This document shows, one piece after another, positions 1 to 9,276 of a stretch of 64,000 nucleotides of DNA. The position numbers and the translations under genes were made by a program. Every line of letters starts with the position of its first letter. Positions within the stretch are counted from its first letter, which is position 1. The stretch comes from Aureibaculum luteum (lineage in GTDB: Bacteria > Bacteroidota > Bacteroidia > Flavobacteriales > Flavobacteriaceae). Under the pieces are notes generated by a model. That model did not search any database and had not been told where the DNA came from. It saw only the letters and a program-made list of their open reading frames with translations. The stretch is taken from assembly GCF_003449015.1 (NCBI RefSeq), contig NZ_QRGD01000001.1, forward strand, positions 822,638 through 886,637, in the 5' to 3' direction.

Positions 1-791
1 TTGCTTGCGATAAAAACGAAACTATGCAAGAAGATTTACCTGCCGTATCCATTGATTTAAAAACAGCAGAAACCGAAACGGTTATGGATGAAGCTTCTGA
101 TGAAACAAGTGTAATTATTGAAGAAGCTTATCAAACGGTAGAATCTCCTAATACCAAGAGCAATGCATTAGAGCGATATTTACCCGATTGTGTTACAATT
201 ACCAAGGTAATTTCTGAAAACAAAAAATCAGTAACCGTTGATTTTGGTGAGGGCTGCGAATTACGTAATGGGAATTTTGTGAGTGGTGTAATTATTATGG
301 AATATGAAAAGAACACCGAAGTAGCAACAAAAACTATATCTTACTCATTTAGTAATTTTTATTTTAACAGAAAACATATAGAAGGGCAAGGTTCTATTTT
401 AAGAGAACGTTCAAATTCAAATGGAAACTTGCAATCCACTAAAACATTTAATATTACTGCAACTTGGCCAGACAATACTTTTGCTAATAAGGAAGGCACT
501 AAGGTAAGAGAAATGATAGAGGGACATGATACAAAAACTTGGGGTGATAATGTATTTTTAATTTCGGGTAATTGGAAATTTACCAAAAAGAATGGCACTA
601 TACTTTCAGCCACGGTTATTAATCCATTAAGAAGGGAACTTGCCTGTAAATTTTTAGTAAGTGGAGTTATTGAATTAATTAAAAATGATAATAACGCTTT
701 GTTAGATTATGGAGACGGTAGCTGTGATGATTTAGCTACAATAAACATAAATGACAATGGTTACAGAGAAATTCACCTGAGTAATTTATAA
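1..791 (+). CDS. Lipoprotein of unknown function, 5' end outside the window
   Basis: I do not recognise the family. The first ATG in the window is at 24, but the frame is open to the left edge and reads Ala-Cys-Asp-Lys-Asn-Glu just before it. Cys at 6-8 preceded by Ala looks like the end of a lipobox, followed by charged residues as in Bacteroidota surface-exported lipoproteins. The real gene therefore starts upstream, and this is the mature part of a lipoprotein of about 260 residues. The middle has alternating beta-strand patterns and no catalytic motif I can name. A hairpin plus T-run after the stop fits a gene end. The lipoprotein call is inferred from the Ala-Cys and the acidic start only. 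Confidence 0.6.
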   Translation, partial: ACDKNETMQEDLPAVSIDLKTAETETVMDEASDETSVIIEEAYQTVESPNTKSNALERYLPDCVTITKVISENKKSVTVDFGEGCELRNGNFVSGVIIMEYEKNTEVATKTISYSFSNFYFNRKHIEGQGSILRERSNSNGNLQSTKTFNITATWPDNTFANKEGTKVREMIEGHDTKTWGDNVFLISGNWKFTKKNGTILSATVINPLRRELACKFLVSGVIELIKNDNNALLDYGDGSCDDLATININDNGYREIHLSNL

Positions 792-815
792 CTTTGTAAA
801 CAATACATAAGCAAC

Positions 816-885
816 AAGACCTCACAGGCTTTCTACTTTGCTAAAGCATCAGCAGATTAGTGATACCGTTAGGTCTTATTTTTTA
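816..885 (+). terminator. Probable terminator with long branched loop
   Basis: Seven-base arms (816-822 and 871-877) are exact reverse complements and enclose about 48 nt that can fold further (GCTTT/AAAGC, TGCT/AGCA). A T-rich run follows at 878-885. It ends the lipoprotein gene on the plus strand and reaches into the accD stop codon. Confidence 0.45.
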
Positions 886-1778
886 GTTTGTTTTTGAGCC
901 TTTTCCTTAACTGCAGACTCTGTTCTAATCGGCAAATTCTGAATCAAATCAATATATAGATTAATTTGTTTTTTTAAGTCTTTTCGCTCTATTATTTTGT
1001 CTAAAAAACCATGTTCTAGTACAAATTCTGAACGTTGAAAACCTTCAGGTAAATCTTTACCTGTAGTATCTTTTACAACACGTGGTCCAGCAAAAGCAAC
1101 AAGTGCATTTGGCTCAGCAAAATTTACATCACCTAACATGGCATATGATGCCGTTGTGCCTCCTGTTGTTGGGTCTGTACATAATGAAATATATGGAACA
1201 CCTACCTCAGCTAACTGAGCTAATTTTGCAGATGTTTTCACTAATTGCATTAAAGAATAAGAAGCTTCTTGCATTCTTGCTCCTCCTGATTTCGAAATTA
1301 TTAATAACGGAATTTTATTTTTAATTGAATAGTCTATTGCTCTAGCTATTTTTTCACCCACAACACTACCCATTGAACCTCCAATAAAAGAAAAATCCAT
1401 GGCAGCAATGACCAATTCTTTACCAAAAGATTCACCAACTGCGGTTCTAATGGCATCTTTTAATTTTGTTTTTTCCTCTGCTTCTTTTAATCGATCTGTA
1501 TATTTTTTTGTATCCGTAAAAGTTAAAGGATCTTTAGATGTTATTTTAGCATTAAGCTCCGTAAATTTATTTTCATCAAACAAAATTTCAAAGTACTCAT
1601 TACTTCCAATTCTCACATGGTAACCATCTTCTGGACTCACATAAAAATTCTCTTTCAACTCCTCAGTATCAACAATTTTACCACTAGGTGTTTTGTACCA
1701 AAGTCCTTTTGGTACATCTTTTTTATCTTCAGTAGCAGTTTGAATTCCTTTATCTTTTCTTTTAAACCAAGACGACAT
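876..1778 (-). CDS. accD: Acetyl-CoA carboxylase carboxyltransferase subunit beta, zinc-ribbon cysteines absent
   Basis: AccD pairs with AccA to move the carboxyl group from carboxybiotin to acetyl-CoA, giving malonyl-CoA for fatty acid synthesis. The 300-residue protein has the crotonase-like carboxyltransferase core: GGSMGSVVG at 133-141, SGGARMQEA at 164-172, [17 protein letters not shown] at 201-217 and AFAGPRVV at 228-235. The N-terminal region that in E. coli AccD carries CxxC...CxxC is present (about 26-55), but all four cysteines are replaced (Lys-Thr-Pro-Ser and Val-Ser-Pro-Glu at the two knuckles). From memory, other flavobacterial AccD proteins share this, so I read it as a lineage trait. 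ATG start at 1778. It lies downstream of fbaA with a terminator between. Confidence 0.93.
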   Translation of the reverse strand: MSSWFKRKDKGIQTATEDKKDVPKGLWYKTPSGKIVDTEELKENFYVSPEDGYHVRIGSNEYFEILFDENKFTELNAKITSKDPLTFTDTKKYTDRLKEAEEKTKLKDAIRTAVGESFGKELVIAAMDFSFIGGSMGSVVGEKIARAIDYSIKNKIPLLIISKSGGARMQEASYSLMQLVKTSAKLAQLAEVGVPYISLCTDPTTGGTTASYAMLGDVNFAEPNALVAFAGPRVVKDTTGKDLPEGFQRSEFVLEHGFLDKIIERKDLKKQINLYIDLIQNLPIRTESAVKEKAQKQTKK

Positions 1779-1819
1779 ATTATATAAATTTATTAAGATG
1801 CAAGTTACTAAAAAATAAG

Positions 1820-1855
1820 AAAGCCCAACAAAAATTAAATTTTATTGGGCTTTTT
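1820..1855 (-). terminator. Rho-independent terminator of fbaA
   Basis: AAGCCCAA / TTGGGCTT arms extended by an AT-rich inner stem. Read on the minus strand, T-rich sequence follows. It separates fbaA from accD; the plus-strand side also has TTTTT, so it may work both ways. Confidence 0.7.
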
Positions 1856-1870
1856 AGTTAAAAAGGTTTT

Positions 1871-2938
1871 TTACAATGTGTCAACATTGTTTAAATCTTC
1901 AAAGGCTTTTTTAAGTCTAGTCACAAAAGTGTCTTCACCTTTACGCAACCATACCCTTGGATCATAATATTTTTTATTGGGAGATTCAGGACCGTCTGGG
2001 CTACCAATTTGAGCTTTCAAATAATCAGCTTTTTCAATCATATAATCACGAATACCTGACATAAATGCATATTGCATATCCGTATCAATATTCATTTTTA
2101 TAACTCCATAACCAATTGCTTCTCTAATTTCTTCAACAGTAGAACCTGACCCTCCATGAAAAACAAAATCAATATGATTATGCTCAACACCATATTTTTT
2201 GGTAACATATTCTTGTGAATTTCTTAGAATTTTTGGAGTTAACTTTACGTTACCTGGTTTATAAACACCATGAACATTACCAAATGCGGCAGCTATAGTA
2301 AATTTATCACTTATTTTTGAAAGTTCTTCATATGCATAAGCAACTTCTTCAGGTTGTGTATATAGTTTTGATTCATCAACATCACTATTGTCAACACCAT
2401 CTTCTTCACCACCTGTAATACCTAATTCAATTTCCAACGTCATTCCCATTTTACTCATACGAGTCAAATAGGTTTTACAAATCTCTATATTTTCCTCAAT
2501 TGGCTCTTCTGAAAGGTCAATCATATGACTACTATACAAAGGCTTGCCTGTTTCTTTGAAATGTAGTTCACTAGCATCTAATAAACCATCAATCCAAGGT
2601 AACAATTTTTTTGCACAATGGTCAGTATGTAAAATTACCGGCACACCATAAGCTTCTGCCAATATATGAATATGCTTAGCTCCTGCAATAGCACCTAAAA
2701 CAGCTGCTTTCTGATTTTCATTACTAAGTCCTTTTCCTGCATTAAATTGAGCACCTCCATTAGAAAACTGGATAATAACTGGAGCATTTAAATCTCTAGC
2801 TGTTTCTAGCACACCATTAATAGTGTCTGATCCAATTACGTTAACCGCTGGTAATGCAAATCCTTTTTCCTTTGCATATTTGAAAATCTCTTGTACTTGG
2901 TCGCCTGTAGCAACACCTGGTTTTATATTGTGAGCCAT
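1871..2938 (-). CDS. fbaA: Class II fructose-bisphosphate aldolase
   Basis: This zinc-dependent aldolase interconverts fructose 1,6-bisphosphate with dihydroxyacetone phosphate and glyceraldehyde 3-phosphate in glycolysis and gluconeogenesis. At 355 residues it fits the longer class IIA (E. coli FbaA-like) type. HTDHC at 104-108 carries the catalytic Asp and a zinc His; GNVHGVY (about 220) and HGGSGS (about 262) supply the other zinc and phosphate-binding residues. The C-terminal Asp-Pro-Arg-Val-Trp-Leu-Arg segment is typical of the family. ATG start at 2938 with a 147-nt gap upstream, so it has its own promoter, and a terminator follows the gene. Confidence 0.95.
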   Translation of the reverse strand: MAHNIKPGVATGDQVQEIFKYAKEKGFALPAVNVIGSDTINGVLETARDLNAPVIIQFSNGGAQFNAGKGLSNENQKAAVLGAIAGAKHIHILAEAYGVPVILHTDHCAKKLLPWIDGLLDASELHFKETGKPLYSSHMIDLSEEPIEENIEICKTYLTRMSKMGMTLEIELGITGGEEDGVDNSDVDESKLYTQPEEVAYAYEELSKISDKFTIAAAFGNVHGVYKPGNVKLTPKILRNSQEYVTKKYGVEHNHIDFVFHGGSGSTVEEIREAIGYGVIKMNIDTDMQYAFMSGIRDYMIEKADYLKAQIGSPDGPESPNKKYYDPRVWLRKGEDTFVTRLKKAFEDLNNVDTL

Positions 2939-3085
2939 AATTTATTGATTATAATTGAAATGTAAATTTACAAAAATTAAATAGGATGAACACAGGTGTA
3001 TCTGTAAAAATACGAAAACGTTGTATTTTATATAATTTGTTATTTTACTTCGTAAAAGCACCTGAGACGAACTGAGTTTTCTGTT

Positions 3086-5635
3086 TTAAAATGGGTAATT
3101 AATACCAATATTATATACAGCATTACCAAAGTTGTAATTCTTGAACCATTTATTAGAAGAGCCAAGATAAGGTTCATAGGTTTTAAACCCGGCATCTAAA
3201 CGAAACACTAAAAAACTAAAATCGTATCTAATACCAAACCCAGAACCTACCGCAATATCTTTTAGAGACGAAAGTCCATTAAACTTGGCTTTACTATCAG
3301 TTATGGATGAGTTGGTTATATCCCAAATATTACCAGCATCAATAAAAAGTGCACTATAAATATTGTTTACAACCTGAAAACGATATTCTAAATTTGAGGT
3401 AAGTTTTAAACTTCCCACATTAAATTCTAACCCATTGGTTTCTGAACCTGGCCCTAATTTAAAAGTATTCCATGCTCTAATATCATTAGAACCACCCGCT
3501 CTATAGCTTCTACTAAATGGTATGGATTCAGAACTACCCATAGGAAAAGCAGCCCCTATAAATGTTCTATGAACTAACGATGCCTTTGAATTAATACCCC
3601 AATATTTTTTATATTCAACTTCGGTTTTTATATACTGTGCTACCTCTAAACCAAAAAGTTCTTTTTTATTACTAGTAGAAGATTTATTTACAAACATTGA
3701 TGTAATATTACCTGATGATACTAACTTAGCAGTGAAACCTGAAAAACTATTATCAGTAAAACCATCCCTATTGCTATAATTATAAGTGTATGACATAACT
3801 GGAACCAGTACATCTTCAGTTAAAATACTTCTTCGTTCTTCTACATCTTCTGCATTTTCATATTCGGTAGGGTTTGAAACGGAAAATCCTTCATCAGCAT
3901 CAAGTATATATTCCAAATAATTTGAAGAGTTTAAATCGCCATCATCATCATATAAATTTTCTCCACCAACAGTTATATAGGTTTCATCAGGAACTATCAC
4001 TTCTGCAATATTATCTAACTTATAAGCTTCAGACTTATAAATAGTAAAATATTTATCAGTTCTCAAATTTTTAATATACTGCATGTTTAGCAGTTCAAAC
4101 TTATGGTCAGTAGTTTTAGAACTTTTCCAAGTATAATTTAAACCCCCAGTAATGTTTTGCCTATCTAAACCTATATTTCGTTGAAGAGCAATACTTAATT
4201 CAACATTGGTTTTAGGTGTCATTCTTTTTGGAATGATACCTTTAGTATTTATTGGGAATAGTATTCTTGGAAATTTTAAAGTTGCACTTGAACCAATTTC
4301 CCATGCATTAAAAAAACGATCACTATCTGCAATTTCAGCTGCTACATTTAAAAAAGAGCCTTGAAATGACACTTCTAATACTTCAGCTCCTCTAAATACA
4401 TTTCTGTTTGACCAAGATACTTTACCCAATATACCAAATGGCTTAATGTTAGAGGTAATATACTCATTATCAATTCCAAAAGAGAATTTTTTTAGTGGTG
4501 TTAAATATATATTTGAAGTAAGTGAACCGTCTTCGTTTTCTTCATATTTAATATCTAATGAAGGTTTAAAATTCTGTAAATCTCTTAAATAGGCTCTAGT
4601 TAATTGCTGTTCTGTATCTCTATATATACTATCTTTTTGAATAATAATAGCATTTGCCAAATATTTAGGGTTGTACGCTAATTTATTGGTTGACTTAAAA
4701 TTATACCCCTTATAAGATACAGAATCTTGAATCGGTTTGTTTTTATCAACAAAAGAAAAATCAGTATAAACATTTACCGTACTTACTTTTCTAATCTTAA
4801 AAGGCTCTGTATAAACACTATCATTTTTTTCAATGACCCTGTCATTTATCTCTAAGGTCACACTCGTTCTGTAAGGCGATAAACCCAACGTATCTATCCA
4901 ATACTCCATGTTGTTTTTTCCAAAATAATAAACACCAGAATTTCTAAATATTTCAATTAGACGGTCTTCCTCATTTTCAAACTTGGTATAATCTATCTGA
5001 TCTCCAACCTTAACCAAAGACTTGCCTCTATACAGTTTATATAGCGAATCAAGAACGGGTGAGCTAATATCAGTTGCTATACTATCAATAAAATAAGGGT
5101 TATTTTTAGTAACCAAATAATCAACAGTAATTTTTTTATTGTCTTTTTTTATTTGTTTAAAACTGGCTTCAGCATCAAAATAGCCCTTACTTTGATAATA
5201 CTTAGTCAAAGAACTTACCGATTTTCTAATTTTTGTGCTGTCAGAAATTACAGGAGCATTGCCATTTTTCAAAAACCAAGCATTTATTCCATTATAGGCA
5301 TTTTCCATTGCCTTTACTTGTTTTTGAGAAAAGACATTGACTAATTTTCGTTCTTTATTTGGGTTTTTATCTAACCACTCTTGAAACTTTATTTCATAAT
5401 TTGGTTTTGCAAAATTATAAATATGCAGAGAAATAGGAATTCCGAGTATCTTTGTATTAGGAGTTTGTCTAAGGTAACTAATAACATCAGGGTTGCCAAT
5501 TTTTTTATCATCTACCACAATAGTGTTTTTTGATAGCAGATATTTATCCTGAGGAACCCTTTTGGTTGCAGTACAAGAAATAATTACAACAGTTAATATT
5601 ATAAATACTATTATTTTAGCAAAATAGTTATACAA
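3086..5635 (-). CDS. tamL: Lipoprotein Omp85-family outer membrane assembly factor TamL
   Basis: Members of the Omp85/BamA/TamA family insert or translocate outer membrane proteins; the Bacteroidota version, TamL, is a lipoprotein thought to work with TamB. The 849-residue protein starts with a lipoprotein signal (Val-Ile-Ile-Ser-Cys, Cys21), then POTRA-like periplasmic repeats in the first 400 residues, then a C-terminal beta-barrel ending in Phe. The motif RAGGSNDIRAW (about 725) is the D15/surface-antigen signature. The start codon is TTG at 5635: there is no in-frame ATG upstream, and a good promoter (5674-5703) lies 39 nt before it. The divergent TrmH-type gene is a common neighbour in flavobacteria. 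Function is by family; no TamB is in the window. Confidence 0.85.
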   Translation of the reverse strand: MYNYFAKIIVFIILTVVIISCTATKRVPQDKYLLSKNTIVVDDKKIGNPDVISYLRQTPNTKILGIPISLHIYNFAKPNYEIKFQEWLDKNPNKERKLVNVFSQKQVKAMENAYNGINAWFLKNGNAPVISDSTKIRKSVSSLTKYYQSKGYFDAEASFKQIKKDNKKITVDYLVTKNNPYFIDSIATDISSPVLDSLYKLYRGKSLVKVGDQIDYTKFENEEDRLIEIFRNSGVYYFGKNNMEYWIDTLGLSPYRTSVTLEINDRVIEKNDSVYTEPFKIRKVSTVNVYTDFSFVDKNKPIQDSVSYKGYNFKSTNKLAYNPKYLANAIIIQKDSIYRDTEQQLTRAYLRDLQNFKPSLDIKYEENEDGSLTSNIYLTPLKKFSFGIDNEYITSNIKPFGILGKVSWSNRNVFRGAEVLEVSFQGSFLNVAAEIADSDRFFNAWEIGSSATLKFPRILFPINTKGIIPKRMTPKTNVELSIALQRNIGLDRQNITGGLNYTWKSSKTTDHKFELLNMQYIKNLRTDKYFTIYKSEAYKLDNIAEVIVPDETYITVGGENLYDDDGDLNSSNYLEYILDADEGFSVSNPTEYENAEDVEERRSILTEDVLVPVMSYTYNYSNRDGFTDNSFSGFTAKLVSSGNITSMFVNKSSTSNKKELFGLEVAQYIKTEVEYKKYWGINSKASLVHRTFIGAAFPMGSSESIPFSRSYRAGGSNDIRAWNTFKLGPGSETNGLEFNVGSLKLTSNLEYRFQVVNNIYSALFIDAGNIWDITNSSITDSKAKFNGLSSLKDIAVGSGFGIRYDFSFLVFRLDAGFKTYEPYLGSSNKWFKNYNFGNAVYNIGINYPF

Positions 5636-5673
5636 CGCAATTTTCGATTTAAAGGGAATATTTATTAAAACAC

Positions 5674-5703
5674 CAAAAATACTACTATTTAGATGTTAAG
5701 CAA
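5674..5703 (-). promoter_or_regulatory. Promoter of tamL (TTG-N19-TATTTTTG)
   Basis: On the minus strand TTG (5703-5701) is followed after 19 nt by TATTTTTG (5681-5674), matching the Bacteroidota consensus TTG/TAnnTTTG. It overlaps the first codons of the divergent methyltransferase gene. Confidence 0.65.
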
Positions 5704-6415
5704 AAATGAACATAAATTAATAACGAGTTTACAACAAAAAAAGTACCGAATTCAACATCAATTGTTTGTTGCTGAGGGCGTAAAGGTTGTAAACGAATTT
5801 TTAAACTCTAATCTTCAACTCCATAAGTTATTTTGTACTGAGGATTATTCCCATTCCATATCAAAATATGAGCCAGAAATAATTACAGACAAAGAATTAT
5901 TGAAATTAAGTAAATTATCTACACCAAATAAGGTTATTGCTATATTTAAAATTCCTGTAGCTAATGCCATAAAGACAGAAGGATTAACTGTTGCTTTAGA
6001 TGCTATTAACGATCCGGGAAATTTAGGAACCATTATCCGCTTGTGCGACTGGTTTGGTGTATCTCAACTAATATGTTCTTCAGACACGGTTGATTGTTAC
6101 AATAGCAAAGTGGTACAGGCGACCATGGGATCATTAACCAGACTGTCAATTATTTACACTGATTTAAACACATATTTAAAAAATGCCAGTAGCCCCATTT
6201 ATGGTGCCGTAATGGATGGCAAAAATGTATACAATACTGATTTAGAAAAAAATGGAATTTTAGTAATGGGTAATGAATCGCAAGGAATTTCAACGGAAAT
6301 TGAACATTTATTGAGTCAAAAAATAACAATTCCAAAGTTTAGTAAAAACAATACTCCTGAAAGTTTAAATGTAGCAACCGCAACTGCTATTTTATTGAAT
6401 GAGTTTAGAAGATAA
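5693..6415 (+). CDS. TrmH/SpoU-family RNA 2'-O-methyltransferase
   Basis: A SPOUT-fold enzyme expected to methylate a ribose 2'-OH in rRNA or tRNA using S-adenosylmethionine. The 240-residue protein has an N-terminal substrate-binding domain of about 90 residues, then the SpoU catalytic domain. Motif 1 is AINDPGNLGTIIR (about 103-115), motif 2 is LVMGNESQGIS (about 190) and motif 3 is near the C-terminus (SLNVATATAILLNEF). The N-terminal domain suggests an RlmB/TsnR-like 23S rRNA target, but the exact nucleotide cannot be read from the sequence. Its ATG lies within the promoter of the divergent tamL. It converges with porT, with only 5 nt between the stops. Confidence 0.88.
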   Translation: MLSKNEHKLITSLQQKKYRIQHQLFVAEGVKVVNEFLNSNLQLHKLFCTEDYSHSISKYEPEIITDKELLKLSKLSTPNKVIAIFKIPVANAIKTEGLTVALDAINDPGNLGTIIRLCDWFGVSQLICSSDTVDCYNSKVVQATMGSLTRLSIIYTDLNTYLKNASSPIYGAVMDGKNVYNTDLEKNGILVMGNESQGISTEIEHLLSQKITIPKFSKNNTPESLNVATATAILLNEFRR

Positions 6416-6420
6416 AGTAA

Positions 6421-7119
6421 CTATTCAAAAGTTAGGTTTAAGAAAACCCCTCTTGTTCCATAATAGTCTATGGGTAAAGTCCATGGGCTACTTGGATTGT
6501 TATCTCGAACTAATTCATTATTCATTGCAAAAATGCCCCTAATAGATGGTGAAAACTTAAAGTGTGGTAAATAGAAATCTACTCCTAAACCAACCTCGTA
6601 CATAAAGTTATTGGATTTCATTCTAAACTCACCTTCAAAATTATCATCTGAATTTTTCTGATTACTAGAAAAATTATAATCATAAGACACGCCCCCAATT
6701 ACAAAAGCACGCATATTATCTAAACGATCTGTTCTAAATTGAAGTAATAAAGGAATTCTAAAATAAGTAGCTGGCACTTCTCTCACCCTATCTTTTTCTG
6801 TATCTGGAATGGTTGGGTTAGAAAACGTCAACACTTTAGAGTTACTAGACAAACCAGGCTCAAGTCTTATATTTAGGTTATCACTAATATTATAACCTAA
6901 AACCAGACCAATATTAAAACCATACTTTTCTTCAACATCTACAAACGAGTTTGCTAGCTCATAACTAACCTTAAAGCCTTTTTTATTGATTCCTAAATAA
7001 TATCCGTAATGGATTTTTTTCTTATCCTTATTAGGAAGGTTTATTACTTTATCTTTTTGAGCAAATGAATTGCCAATAAAAATTAGTACACTAACTATAC
7101 ATAAAAATGATCTATTCAT
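6421..7119 (-). CDS. porT: PorT/SprT-like type IX secretion and gliding protein
   Basis: PorT (SprT in Flavobacterium) is an outer membrane beta-barrel protein needed for the type IX secretion system. The 232-residue protein has a Sec signal peptide ending near Ser-Phe-Ala-Gln (about 21), a short basic segment, and then antiparallel strands typical of small porin-like barrels, ending in Phe-Glu. The assignment rests on length, barrel pattern and the conserved position directly downstream of ubiE, which is how porT is placed in flavobacteria. The window also encodes T9SS cargo with C-terminal sorting domains. A hairpin with arms TGAAG/CTTCA (7139-7166) lies in its leader; its role is unknown. 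Confidence 0.82.
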   Translation of the reverse strand: MNRSFLCIVSVLIFIGNSFAQKDKVINLPNKDKKKIHYGYYLGINKKGFKVSYELANSFVDVEEKYGFNIGLVLGYNISDNLNIRLEPGLSSNSKVLTFSNPTIPDTEKDRVREVPATYFRIPLLLQFRTDRLDNMRAFVIGGVSYDYNFSSNQKNSDDNFEGEFRMKSNNFMYEVGLGVDFYLPHFKFSPSIRGIFAMNNELVRDNNPSSPWTLPIDYYGTRGVFLNLTFE

Positions 7120-7203
7120 TCTTTTAATATTTTCATTTTGAAGAATGTGTTATCACACAAACTTCACATTTACAATATATTACAACAAAACGCTGCTTCC
7201 AAT

Positions 7204-7932
7204 TTATTTCGTTGCGGTATAAATGGAGGCAGATCCAAAAGTTAGGGGTTTGTTAGTTGCATTATTAAACCCATTTTTCTCTAAAATATTGTTGAACTTT
7301 TTGCCATAAGGAAAAACTGCAGCAGATTCTGGCAAATATGTATATGCTCTTTTATCCTTAGACCCTAATTTACCTATGGTTGGGATAATATATTTCGAAT
7401 AAAAATTAAATAGCTGTTTTACAGGAAATTTTTCAGGTTGTGAAGTTTCTAATACCACAAAAATTCCGTCAGGTTTTAAAACGCGATGAATTTCTTGCAA
7501 ACCTTTATCTAAATTTTCAAAATTTCGAACGCCAAAACCAACTGTAATAGCATCAAAACTATTATCATCAAAAGGTAAATTTTCAGAATCACCGATAATC
7601 ATTTCAATTAATCCGTCAAGGTTTTTCTCTTTAACTTTTTTGATACCAACATCTAACATACCTTTTGAAATATCTAAACCGATAATCTTCTCTGGCTTTA
7701 ATTTTGACAACATTATAGCAAAATCACCAGTTCCGGTAGCAATATCAAGTATGGTTTTTGGATTTTTCTCACCTACAATTTGCACTACTCTTTTACGCCA
7801 TTTTATATCAATACCAAATGTCATAATTCTGTTTATGAAGTCGTAATTACCAGAAACATTGTCAAACATTTCTGCAACTTGTTCTTTTTTACTTAATTCA
7901 GAATCTTTATATGGCGTAACTCTATTAGTCAT
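7204..7932 (-). CDS. ubiE: Demethylmenaquinone C-methyltransferase
   Basis: The enzyme methylates demethylmenaquinone with S-adenosylmethionine, the last step of menaquinone synthesis; flavobacteria respire with menaquinone, so the MenG role is the relevant one. Class I methyltransferase motifs: [10 protein letters not shown] (about 62-71, SAM-binding), [10 protein letters not shown] and [10 protein letters not shown] (UbiE signature). The frame is open to a TTG at 7995, but I chose ATG 7932. This gives 242 residues, the usual family length. A -7 box TATCTTTG (7979-7986) also lies between the two starts, so mRNA would begin after the longer one. A GGAGG tract at 7946-7954 is unusual for this phylum and is 13 nt from the ATG. 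porT follows. Confidence 0.93.
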   Translation of the reverse strand: MTNRVTPYKDSELSKKEQVAEMFDNVSGNYDFINRIMTFGIDIKWRKRVVQIVGEKNPKTILDIATGTGDFAIMLSKLKPEKIIGLDISKGMLDVGIKKVKEKNLDGLIEMIIGDSENLPFDDNSFDAITVGFGVRNFENLDKGLQEIHRVLKPDGIFVVLETSQPEKFPVKQLFNFYSKYIIPTIGKLGSKDKRAYTYLPESAAVFPYGKKFNNILEKNGFNNATNKPLTFGSASIYTATK

Positions 7933-7978
7933 ATTGTAATTTTTGCCCTCCTTTGTTAAACTTTGGAGTATGAAGGTG

Positions 7979-7986
7979 CAAAGATA
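7979..7986 (-). promoter_or_regulatory. Promoter -7 box of ubiE
   Basis: TATCTTTG on the minus strand fits TAnnTTTG. No clear TTG lies at the right distance upstream. It places the transcript start near 7972, which decides for the ATG at 7932. Confidence 0.5.
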
Positions 7987-8069
7987 ATGATTCAAGGCAA
8001 ACTAACGAACTAATTAATTTTATAAAAACACTTAATAACTCGCTTTAAATAATATAATTAGCTAAACAC

Positions 8070-8101
8070 TTGACAAAGGGTATGCGGATATTGTATATTT
8101 G
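8070..8101 (+). promoter_or_regulatory. Promoter of queA (TTG-N21-TATATTTG)
   Basis: TTG at 8070-8072 and TATATTTG at 8094-8101, spacer 21 nt, match the Bacteroidota primary promoter consensus. The predicted leader is about 35 nt and shows no preQ1-riboswitch-like fold. Confidence 0.7.
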
Positions 8102-8142
8102 CATTCGTTTTTTTTAACACATTAAAAACCCTCGTATAACAT

Positions 8143-9192
8143 ATGAAATTATCACATTTTAAATTTGAACTTCCAGAAGAGTTATTAGCTAGCTATCCTT
8201 CAGAGCAAAGAGATGAAGCAAGACTAATGGTCTTAGATAGAAAAACACAAACAATTGAGCATAAATCATTTAAAGACCTTATAAATTATTTTGATGAAGG
8301 TGATGTTATGGTTTTCAATAACACAAAGGTTTTTCCGGCAAGATTGTATGGTAACAAAGAAAAAACTGGAGCTAGAATTGAAGTATTTTTATTACGAGAA
8401 TTAAATGCAGAAAGTAGATTGTGGGATGTTTTAGTTGATCCTGCAAGAAAAATAAGAATAGGAAACAAATTGTTTTTTGGAGACAATGACGATTTAGTGG
8501 CTGAGGTTATTGACAATACTACTTCTAGAGGAAGAACATTACGTTTCTTATTTGATGGATCTTATGAAGCGTTTAGAAAAAAACTACAAGAATTAGGAGA
8601 AACTCCATTACCAAAATATATTGAAAGAGATGTTGAGCCTTTGGATGATGAGAGATATCAAACAATATATGCGAAACATGAAGGGGCTGTTGCTGCACCA
8701 ACTGCAGGTCTTCACTTTTCTAGACATCTTTTAAAAAGACTTGAAATTAAAGGTATAGACTTAGCTGAAGTTACATTACATGTTGGTTTAGGTACTTTTA
8801 ACCCCGTTGAAGTAGAAGATTTATCAAAACATAAAATGGATTCTGAGGAAATTGATATTCCTGAAAATACAGCGAAAATGATTAATAATGCCATTGACAC
8901 TAAAAAAAGAGTGGTAGCTATTGGCACAACAGTTATGAGAACTTTAGAAAGTTCTGTTTCTGCTGACCATCATTTAAAATCATATAACGGATGGACTAAT
9001 AAGTTTATTTTCCCTCCTTACGAGTTTAGTATTGCAGATGCAATGGTTACTAATTTTCATACCCCAAAGTCTACTTTAATGATGATGGCAGCAGCTTTTG
9101 CTGGACATGATTTTCTAAAAGAAGCCTACGCATTAGCTATTAAAGAAAAATATAATTTTTATTCTTATGGTGATGCCATGTTAATAATATAA
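8143..9192 (+). CDS. queA: S-adenosylmethionine:tRNA ribosyltransferase-isomerase
   Basis: QueA transfers the ribosyl part of SAM to preQ1 at tRNA position 34, making epoxyqueuosine in queuosine synthesis. The 349-residue protein is full length and begins with the family start ([14 protein letters not shown]). Other conserved blocks are [14 protein letters not shown] (about 58-71), the [10 protein letters not shown] stretch (about 186) and [12 protein letters not shown] (about 208). The C-terminal FYSYGDAM motif (about 340) is intact. It has its own promoter and a strong terminator at 9217-9252, so it is probably monocistronic. No other queuosine gene is in the window. Confidence 0.96.
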   Translation: MKLSHFKFELPEELLASYPSEQRDEARLMVLDRKTQTIEHKSFKDLINYFDEGDVMVFNNTKVFPARLYGNKEKTGARIEVFLLRELNAESRLWDVLVDPARKIRIGNKLFFGDNDDLVAEVIDNTTSRGRTLRFLFDGSYEAFRKKLQELGETPLPKYIERDVEPLDDERYQTIYAKHEGAVAAPTAGLHFSRHLLKRLEIKGIDLAEVTLHVGLGTFNPVEVEDLSKHKMDSEEIDIPENTAKMINNAIDTKKRVVAIGTTVMRTLESSVSADHHLKSYNGWTNKFIFPPYEFSIADAMVTNFHTPKSTLMMMAAAFAGHDFLKEAYALAIKEKYNFYSYGDAMLII

Positions 9193-9216
9193 TTAGATTA
9201 TTACACATTAAACAGC

Positions 9217-9252
9217 AAAGCCTTATATTAGAATAATATGAGGCTTTTTTTT
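9217..9252 (+). terminator. Rho-independent terminator of queA
   Basis: A 13-bp stem with one G-U pair (AAGCCTTATATTA with its complement), a short GAA-type loop and eight T residues. The ATG at 9238 that opens the longest frame of the next gene sits inside this stem, so that start is unlikely to be used. Confidence 0.88.
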
Positions 9253-9253
9253 A

Positions 9254-9261
9254 TACCTTTA
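9254..9261 (+). promoter_or_regulatory. Possible -7 box of the secreted endopeptidase gene
   Basis: TACCTTTA differs from TAnnTTTG at the last base only. It lies right after the queA terminator and 15 nt before the chosen ATG at 9277. No clear -33 TTG is seen. Confidence 0.3.
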
Positions 9262-9276
9262 CGGAAATTGTTATAT

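Noticed and set aside
1082..1623. Open frames on the plus strand across accD
   Set aside because: They are antisense to a well-conserved gene and have no start context or family match.
3060..3085. Shared 11-base string with the PAP2 gene (CCTGAGACGAA, also near 36279)
   Set aside because: Short, one copy is within a coding motif, and flanks do not match; chance is sufficient.
8073..8142. preQ1 riboswitch before queA
   Set aside because: The leader after the promoter is only about 35 nt and lacks the preQ1 hairpin and A-rich tail.
9238..9276. Longer start for the secreted endopeptidase (ATG 9238)
   Set aside because: The ATG lies inside the queA terminator stem and would add a basic segment before a clean signal peptide.
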